Source: Ascoidea tarda (nom. inval.)
Taxonomy: Eukaryota; Ascomycota; Saccharomycetes; Ascoideales; Ascoideaceae
Reading direction: 5' to 3'
Assembly: GCA_030560485.1 (NCBI GenBank)
Contig: JAKTTS010000251.1
Span: 1 to 22,123, forward strand
DNA length: 22,123 bases
The translations under genes were made by a program, and so were the position numbers. A model generated the notes under the pieces. It was given only the letters and a program-made list of their open reading frames with translations. It had not been told where the DNA came from and did not search any database. Shown in pieces: positions 16,909 through 22,123 of this stretch. Positions within the stretch are counted from its first letter, which is position 1. Every line of letters begins with the position of its first letter.

Positions 16909-19900
16909 CTAATAAAAGTGGGTAAAACAACGAGAACTTTCATGAATAGGCATCTCAGCTTTAAATGTATTCAATTCATCTTTAATCTGATAAGCAAGTG
17001 AGGGCGTCAATTGGTTACACGTAGCAATCTCTGGATGTCTATCATACTCATCGCCATTGTATGTTTCATATAGTATAATTCTGGACGAGAATTTTACTGT
17101 GCCCACAGGGAATCTCCTTCGAGAATTTAATGACGTAGATGAGTTTGAATGAGAAAGTAACTGAACAGATCCATCTTTAGCATAAGGTAAGGAAGGAGGA
17201 GAAAACGAAGCACGAGCAAACTCGTCACTATCAGAACTATCATTTGGGTAAACGTATCCCCTATTAAATGCTCCACTATCCAAGCTATCTTTTCTATCAG
17301 TGTTTTCATTGTTATTAAACGTTGGGGCTTTTAATCCTTTGAACGACATTGAAACTGGTCTTGCATTTTGTTTAGGATCTGGTGATGGCAAAAATGCTAT
17401 TGATGGTGAATTCTCAGACTCTAACAACGGCGATTGCTTAATTGATGGGGATACTGTTGTCAATGTGCCATCTGACAGATTATCTATCGAGCTTTTATGT
17501 TCTAAAATTTCACCGATATTATTAGCTTTCAAGTTCGCCTCCGCTGAATTGTTGTTGTTATTGTTGTTGGCATTACTAGATTTATCAAATTGGTTCTTAT
17601 CAGTGTATGATCTTTCAGTAGAATGTTGACTTGGAGCCGAAGTGGTAGATAATTCAGGAGAAGGAATTGGAGAAAATTCTAAGTTCAAACTTGAATCATC
17701 AAATTCAAAGTCTGGAATATCGACCCCATTTCCATTTGAAGTAGTCTTCGAACTATCGTTTAAGTTATTTATGGGTTTGACTCTTATATTGCTATTATTT
17801 CTTCTAATTGGCTGTTCATCATTTATAATGCCCTTTCTGTCCAATCTTCTTTTTCTATCGGATAAAAATTCGCTTCTTAATTCCTCTTCTTCTTCGACTT
17901 CCTCGTTGATGGAATGGTTAAAAGATGAGATTGAATTTTTATTTTTCAAGATACTGTTAGTTCTTCTTGGTAAAAGTGGGGGCTCATTAACCTCTTTACC
18001 GAGTTCAACAGTCATACCGACTTCTTTAGCTTTGACTTCAATTGATTCTCTTTTACTCTTTCTACTAATCATGGATTCATTTCTATGGTGATTTTTGACT
18101 GACCTAACGGATCTTTTACGTTCAATTGAGACAATGGATTCAACTTCATGAACGTCTAAAGATTTTGGAAATAGAATTTCACCATTGTCATAGTCATCAG
18201 AGCTCTGAGGCAGATATTCGTTGGAGCTTTTATTTGAGGCGAAATTTGAGTTTTCGTCAGTAGGAGTCAAAGGAGATTGGGGTCTATTTGTTACAATTTC
18301 CGGGATGATAATTTGTACAAATTTTTTGTTTTTAGGATTTGAATTTGAGTTCAAGTTTGAGTTTGGGTGTCTATTTGAATTTAGGATTGAACTTGGACTT
18401 ATGTTAATTTTTGAGTTGGTATTGGTATTGGTATTGGTATTGGTATTAGTATTAGTATTGATATTTGAGGTTGAATCTTGATTTTTAGTTTTGATTTTAT
18501 TTTTTGGTTTGTTTTTACCTTTTGATTTTGATTTATTTTTAATTTTGGACGAATTATTGGGGTTATTGGGCGTATTGGGAGAGGTATTTATCTTTGAATT
18601 TGGGTCGTTCTTTGCAAACACATTAGAGTTTGAGGGTTGATTTTGGATTGGGTTGTCATGATTTATTGGGAGATCTTTATTTGTAAGATTGTTGGTATTG
18701 TTATTTGAAAATGGGTTTTTTGAGATGGAATTTGTGATTGAGTGGCTCGAAGATTTTTTTGAGTGGATTTTAATTTTATCCTTTTTATCTTTTTTATCTT
18801 TTTTATCCTTTTTTTCCTTTTTGTCTTTTTTGATTAGAGATTTGCTGGTGGGATCTTTGTTGAATCTTGATGCTTTTGGAGATTTGGAAGATTTGGGAGA
18901 GGTGTTTGATTTTGAGTAAGGATCTTTTAGATCTTCTGGGTCTTTTGAATCTTTCAAGTCTTTTGAGTTTTTTAAGTTGTTTAAGTCTTTTGAGTCTTTT
19001 AAATCTTTGGAGTCTTTGGAGTCTTTTAGATCGATTGAATCTAGTTCTTTAGAAGTTTTAGAATTTTTTAAATCATTTGAATCGGATGAGATCTTTGGTA
19101 AATTTTGATCGCCTATGTCGATGTTGTTAATATTATTAATATTATTAATATTGTTAATATTATTTGAATGGTCAGATGATTTATTTTTGATGTTGTTGCT
19201 GATGTCATTGTTGATATCTTTTTGTTTGATTTCGATATTATTAATGGAGGTGATTTTATTGGAAGTGGGTTTATTGTTTATGTAATTGTTGAAATGGAAT
19301 TCATTTTTTAAATGAGAAGGTTTATGAGGATGAATATCTATTGAGGAATTTGAGTTGTGATGAGAATTGAAGGAGTTTTCTGAGGAATGGTGATTGATTA
19401 TGGGGTCATTAATCAGGGGATCGATATTGGAATTGTTATTGATATCCCTTGATTTGATGTCATTATTATTATTTAGATTATTATTTAAGCTATTAGTGTT
19501 ATTATTTAAATGCGAATTTGAATTTGGATTTGAATTTGAATCATAATTGTCATCAGATTCGTTAATCACTATATCGTGTAAATTTGAGAAACTTAATCTC
19601 TTTTTAAAGGATTTGAAAAAAGAATGATTATGTTTTGCAGCGTTATTGGTGGAGGTATTGGGCGAATTTTTTTTGTTTTTATTTTTATGTAGGATGAAAG
19701 AGATGGAGGTCTTAGTTGTCATGTTTGAGTTTAAGGATTGATTATCGGCATTATCAAAATCGTAGGACGAGACACTATTGTTGTAGGCATTTGGGTTGAA
19801 AGGTATATAGTTGGGGTTGTTGCTAGTGGTGTTAGTATTGATGTTGTTACTAGCACCGGTGTTGGTGCTAGTAGTTGTGTTGGTGTTGGTATTGATGGAG

Positions 19901-20400
19901 GTGGACGTGGACGTGTTGGAGTGGTTTAATTGGTTGATATTGGAGGAGGAGCTTGACTTTTTGCCCTTGAAGAAAGACATTAGGGAACTTCTTTTGGACA
20001 ATTTTTTATTTGAGTTTAATTGATTAGCAGTTGAAGATCTTAGTTTGGTAGAGGAAAATAACGACTGGGAGGAGTTTTTTTTGTTGACGGATTGAGTTGG
20101 CATTGAAGAGGTTCTCTTATTGATGGTGTTGATGTTGTTGACATGGGCCAGCGAATGGTCGTTATCAAAGGTCTTTTTAACAGGAGTGACCATGTTGAAG
20201 TCCTCAGTGAATTCCTCAAACTCGTCGTCAGAAGAGGTAAAGTTTGAGTTGGCATTACCAGTGCTATTGTTGGCGGTGCCATTGTTGGTGTTGTTGACAT
20301 TGGCATTAGGGCTGGGAACACCATTGGAAATAGCAGCACCAGTATTGTTCCTAATACCTAAATTCGCTTTGCTGGGAGGTGAGTCTGCAGAGGAAACCAT
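16909..20400 (-). CDS. BNI4: Bni4-like bud-neck scaffold targeting Glc7 phosphatase, 1163 aa
   Basis: Bni4 tethers chitin synthase III and protein phosphatase 1 (Glc7) to the septin ring at the bud neck. The last 62 residues, from VKFSSRIILYETY through EYDRHPEIATCNQLTP to CFTHFY, are the conserved Bni4 C-terminus. The V-x-F in TVKFSS (about 1102-1104) fits the Glc7-docking site. The rest is low complexity: Asn/Ser-rich stretches, a Lys/Asp block (about 18780-18835), SKDLKD repeats (about 18915-19035) and an Asn-Thr run (18419-18465). It is longer than the roughly 890-aa S. cerevisiae protein. The frame is open to 20544 upstream but without ATG, so I start at 20400. The paralogue-like Afr1 shares a related C-terminus, so this could in principle be that gene. 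Nearby ELA1, as in S. cerevisiae, favours BNI4. Confidence 0.85.
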   Translation of the reverse strand: MVSSADSPPSKANLGIRNNTGAAISNGVPSPNANVNNTNNGTANNSTGNANSNFTSSDDEFEEFTEDFNMVTPVKKTFDNDHSLAHVNNINTINKRTSSMPTQSVNKKNSSQSLFSSTKLRSSTANQLNSNKKLSKRSSLMSFFKGKKSSSSSNINQLNHSNTSTSTSINTNTNTTTSTNTGASNNINTNTTSNNPNYIPFNPNAYNNSVSSYDFDNADNQSLNSNMTTKTSISFILHKNKNKKNSPNTSTNNAAKHNHSFFKSFKKRLSFSNLHDIVINESDDNYDSNSNPNSNSHLNNNTNSLNNNLNNNNDIKSRDINNNSNIDPLINDPIINHHSSENSFNSHHNSNSSIDIHPHKPSHLKNEFHFNNYINNKPTSNKITSINNIEIKQKDINNDISNNIKNKSSDHSNNINNINNINNINNIDIGDQNLPKISSDSNDLKNSKTSKELDSIDLKDSKDSKDLKDSKDLNNLKNSKDLKDSKDPEDLKDPYSKSNTSPKSSKSPKASRFNKDPTSKSLIKKDKKEKKDKKDKKDKKDKIKIHSKKSSSHSITNSISKNPFSNNNTNNLTNKDLPINHDNPIQNQPSNSNVFAKNDPNSKINTSPNTPNNPNNSSKIKNKSKSKGKNKPKNKIKTKNQDSTSNINTNTNTNTNTNTNTNSKINISPSSILNSNRHPNSNLNSNSNPKNKKFVQIIIPEIVTNRPQSPLTPTDENSNFASNKSSNEYLPQSSDDYDNGEILFPKSLDVHEVESIVSIERKRSVRSVKNHHRNESMISRKSKRESIEVKAKEVGMTVELGKEVNEPPLLPRRTNSILKNKNSISSFNHSINEEVEEEEELRSEFLSDRKRRLDRKGIINDEQPIRRNNSNIRVKPINNLNDSSKTTSNGNGVDIPDFEFDDSSLNLEFSPIPSPELSTTSAPSQHSTERSYTDKNQFDKSSNANNNNNNNSAEANLKANNIGEILEHKSSIDNLSDGTLTTVSPSIKQSPLLESENSPSIAFLPSPDPKQNARPVSMSFKGLKAPTFNNNENTDRKDSLDSGAFNRGYVYPNDSSDSDEFARASFSPPSLPYAKDGSVQLLSHSNSSTSLNSRRRFPVGTVKFSSRIILYETYNGDEYDRHPEIATCNQLTPSLAYQIKDELNTFKAEMPIHESSRCFTHFY
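18419..19165 (-). repeat. Low-complexity coding repeats in BNI4
   Basis: Three types occur: an Asn-Thr (6-bp) run at 18419-18465, Lys/Asp/Glu codon runs at 18780-18835, and a degenerate SKD/LKD hexapeptide-like array at 18915-19035. An Asn-Ile-Asn 9-bp run follows at about 19125-19165. All are in frame and expand the disordered middle of the protein. Confidence 0.75.
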
Positions 20401-20804
20401 ACTTGATAACGTGGGTGACGTTGGCAGCGTTGGGCTTTTTTTTGAATTGGAAATAGAGCAGGTCAGCAAAGAAAACTGGGAAAAAGAGAATAAAGGAAGC
20501 AAAACAGAGAGCTGAAATTGACTAAAAATAAAAATAAAGAACAAGACTGTCGCAGCGAAAAAGGTCGTGGAAGCGCTGCGAAAGGGGAGCCGTTTTCCTG
20601 CCGCTGCCTGGACCCGGTCTCCTGGCTGTCTCCGCCGCTGCGGCTCCTGCAGCTGCTGCGGCTGTGCAGCGCCTGAGTGCCGTGCCCCACGCGCACCTCG
20701 TTCGTCACGCTCAACACGCTCGACACGGACTGCCGCGCGTTGGGGCCATCAGTGCGGGTCTTGCATGTGTGTATATGTGAGTCCATTTGCCGTGCTGTGC
20801 GTTA
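20401..20804 (-). promoter_or_regulatory. BNI4 upstream region with a GC-rich island
   Basis: The 404 bp between ELA1 and the BNI4 ATG include a strongly GC-rich block (about 20560-20760) with many CG steps. AGCGAAAA (near 20554), TGCGAAAG (near 20577) and AACGCGCGG on the minus strand (near 20730) resemble the SBF/MBF sites CGCGAAA and ACGCGT without matching exactly. BNI4 is a G1-type bud-neck gene, so such control would be reasonable, but it is inference. The frames across this block look like by-products of GC richness. Confidence 0.5.
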
Positions 20805-21836
20805 TCACCTATCCATAAAGATGGCGCTTACCGCCGGCCTGGGTCGTGTTTTCTTGCTATCTGGTTTTTTCTCCCTGCTGCTTTTGCTGCTTCTGCTTCT
20901 TTTGCTGCTTGTATTTGCACCTTCTCTGGAAACGGGTTTGGTGCTTTTTGGAGCACTCCCTCTGGGCGCCGTCTCTCTATGTTTGTTGCCAGCCATCCTG
21001 GCAGCTGTATTGTTGGCCAAGAGCTCTTTTCGATTTCTCGCGATTTGGTTATTTTTGGAGGCATTACCAGTAGGAGTAGGGGTAGGGGTAGGAGTATGAT
21101 TAGTTGTATTAGTAGTAGTTGCACTTCTTTTAACAGAAGCAACATTTGCCGTATTGGAAACGCCACTGCTATTGTAATTAGTGTTGATAAACAAATTGCT
21201 GTATTTATTAATAGTCCCCTTATTCGACACATCTTTGCTGATTTTTCTCATCATTGGTGACTTGAATCTATCATAATTACTGTACCCGATATGTCTCTTG
21301 TTTTCACTGTTCCCATTATTATTATAATAGCTGTAATCTGATTTCCGTTTTCTTATAATCACATCTGGCTGCTTAAGTTCCATTATCTTGAATTCCTTAT
21401 TGTCCTTGTACGATTTATAACTTTCTTTCAATTTGATTAATGCGTTTTCTCTTTTCTCTTTGACTTCATTATATATTCTTTCGTACATCCTAAAGTAGTT
21501 TCTTTTAATTCTGTTTTTACTCTTATCCTTCCTATTATCATTATTATCATTAAATTCCTTTTGAATCTTGATTGTTAATGAATGCTTGGGAAAATCCTTT
21601 ATTATCAAATTATACCAGTTTATATTATTCTCACCCTTCAACTCAGGATTATTGACTTCAACTTGTTTCAATTGCAAGTAATCCATCTTAATCAATATCG
21701 GCTTTAACGTATTGTAATTGTTAAAATTCCCAAAATCATTGATTAATTTAATGGACTGAATCAACTTTCGTACGCAAATCTCGCTTAATTTTTCTAATTT
21801 TCGATTTTTTTTGTCATCTATTGATACCAAATTCAT
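20805..21836 (-). CDS. ELA1: Elongin A (Ela1), substrate adaptor for Pol II ubiquitylation, 343 aa
   Basis: Ela1 pairs with elongin C (Elc1) and Cul3 in the nucleus to polyubiquitylate Rpb1 of stalled RNA polymerase II. The N-terminus shows the elongin-C-binding BC box, L-x3-C-x3-L (LSEICVRKL, residues 17-25). The elongin A domain follows: YNTLKPILIKMDYLQLKQVE, then NPELKG, W-Y-N-L-I-I-K-D-F-P and an R-N-Y-F-R-M-Y-E-R block. SPMMRKISK (about 197) fits the fungal C-terminal motif. The last 110 residues are basic and Ser/Arg-rich after a TPTPTPTPT run. The frame runs back to an in-frame TGA (near 21890) without an ATG, so the ATG at 21834-21836 is the start. S. cerevisiae Ela1 has 379 residues. 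The 3' third is much richer in GC than the rest. Confidence 0.9.
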   Translation of the reverse strand: MNLVSIDDKKNRKLEKLSEICVRKLIQSIKLINDFGNFNNYNTLKPILIKMDYLQLKQVEVNNPELKGENNINWYNLIIKDFPKHSLTIKIQKEFNDNNDNRKDKSKNRIKRNYFRMYERIYNEVKEKRENALIKLKESYKSYKDNKEFKIMELKQPDVIIRKRKSDYSYYNNNGNSENKRHIGYSNYDRFKSPMMRKISKDVSNKGTINKYSNLFINTNYNSSGVSNTANVASVKRSATTTNTTNHTPTPTPTPTGNASKNNQIARNRKELLANNTAARMAGNKHRETAPRGSAPKSTKPVSREGANTSSKRSRSSKSSREKKPDSKKTRPRPAVSAIFMDR

Positions 21837-22052
21837 TTTAACTAGTTTATCATTAAAAGCCTGGTCTACTCTCACCAACTTGTTATATCATTAATTTGAG
21901 TTATTTATATGTATCTACACATGTAGCTTTAAATAATTCTATTTATCTACACAATCTAATCAAAAATTGTCAGACGTCACATGTCTCATCGCTCGAGACC
22001 ACCGTTATGGTGTTTTGTCTCAATAGAGTAATCCTATTCGAATCATCCCTTA
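21837..22052 (-). promoter_or_regulatory. ELA1 upstream region
   Basis: This is the presumed ELA1 promoter. It contains CAGACGTCACATG near 21970, with a CRE/ATF-like GACGTCA core, and a second CAGACGT at 22054 just beyond. No TATA box was certain. Regulation by a bZIP factor would be a guess. Confidence 0.4.
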
Positions 22053-22059
22053 TCAGACG

Positions 22060-22123
22060 TTATTATTATTATTATCATTATTATTATCATTATTATTATC
22101 ATTATTATTATCATTATTATTAT
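22060..22123. repeat. 12-bp minisatellite (ATTATTATTATC) running off the right edge
   Basis: A C recurs exactly every 12 bases (22076, 22088, 22100, 22112) in an otherwise ATT-only run. On the minus strand one frame reads as Asp-Asn-Asn-Asn units and then stops with TGA at 22053-22055. The array may therefore be the end of a coding region entering from the right, but this cannot be decided here. Confidence 0.85.

Noticed and set aside
20401-20544. N-terminal extension of BNI4 beginning at TTG (MFFIFIFSQF...)
   Set aside because: There is no ATG in this part of the frame and the residues look like translated leader sequence; yeast starts are ATG.
20463-21260. Several overlapping frames on both strands in the GC-rich block
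   Set aside because: GC-rich DNA has few stop codons. Their products are Arg/Cys/Leu low-complexity sequence, and they overlap ELA1 and the BNI4 upstream region.
21837-21878. Upstream extension of ELA1 to a TTG start
   Set aside because: The in-frame ATG at 21836 gives a normal elongin A start close to the BC box. The extension has no ATG before the in-frame TGA.
1-22123. tRNA genes, LTR elements, CRISPR arrays
   Set aside because: I looked for B-box-like GGTTCGANTCC with matching A box, paired terminal repeats and spaced direct repeats. None was convincing.

Overview
The window looks like nuclear DNA of a budding yeast (Saccharomycotina). It is AT-rich, with roughly one third G+C by eye. 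Four genes can be recognised as orthologues of Saccharomyces cerevisiae genes: KSH1, UTP25, BNI4 and ELA1. One of them has a short yeast-type intron with GTATGA, CTAAC and AG signals. BNI4 and ELA1 are also near neighbours in S. cerevisiae (YNL233W and YNL230C), which supports both calls. The species and its reading of CUG cannot be settled from the sequence. Several long frames only open at TTG; for these I chose the first in-frame ATG.

The left part (1 to about 13,000) has an accessory, perhaps subtelomere-like, character. At the left edge is a large unfinished minus-strand gene for a secreted, Ser/Thr-rich adhesin-like protein with two copies of a four-cysteine domain (1-1771). A divergent gap of about 3.2 kb separates it from a tiny plus-strand gene (4952-5122) for a 56-residue GPI-anchored-type wall protein. 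Next comes a plus-strand gene for a secreted protein with a ten-cysteine head and an Asn-Gly repeat tail (7146-7919). After it lie the decayed remains of a PSO2/SNM1 DNA-crosslink-repair nuclease gene (minus, about 8665-9720) and of a larger gene joining a PD-(D/E)XK nuclease-like part to a kinase-like part (minus, about 10582-12950). A weaker possible relic lies at about 8096-8450.

The right part (13,371-21,836) is conserved core genome. KSH1 (plus; its first exon is only the ATG, followed by a 76-nt intron) converges on UTP25 (minus). BNI4 (minus) and ELA1 (minus) follow. Their roles are Golgi secretory traffic, small-subunit rRNA processing, bud-neck phosphatase targeting, and ubiquitylation of stalled RNA polymerase II. 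The BNI4 upstream region and the 3' end of ELA1 share a GC-rich island that contrasts sharply with the rest. A 12-bp minisatellite runs off the right edge.

No tRNA, rRNA, CRISPR array or intact mobile element was recognised.
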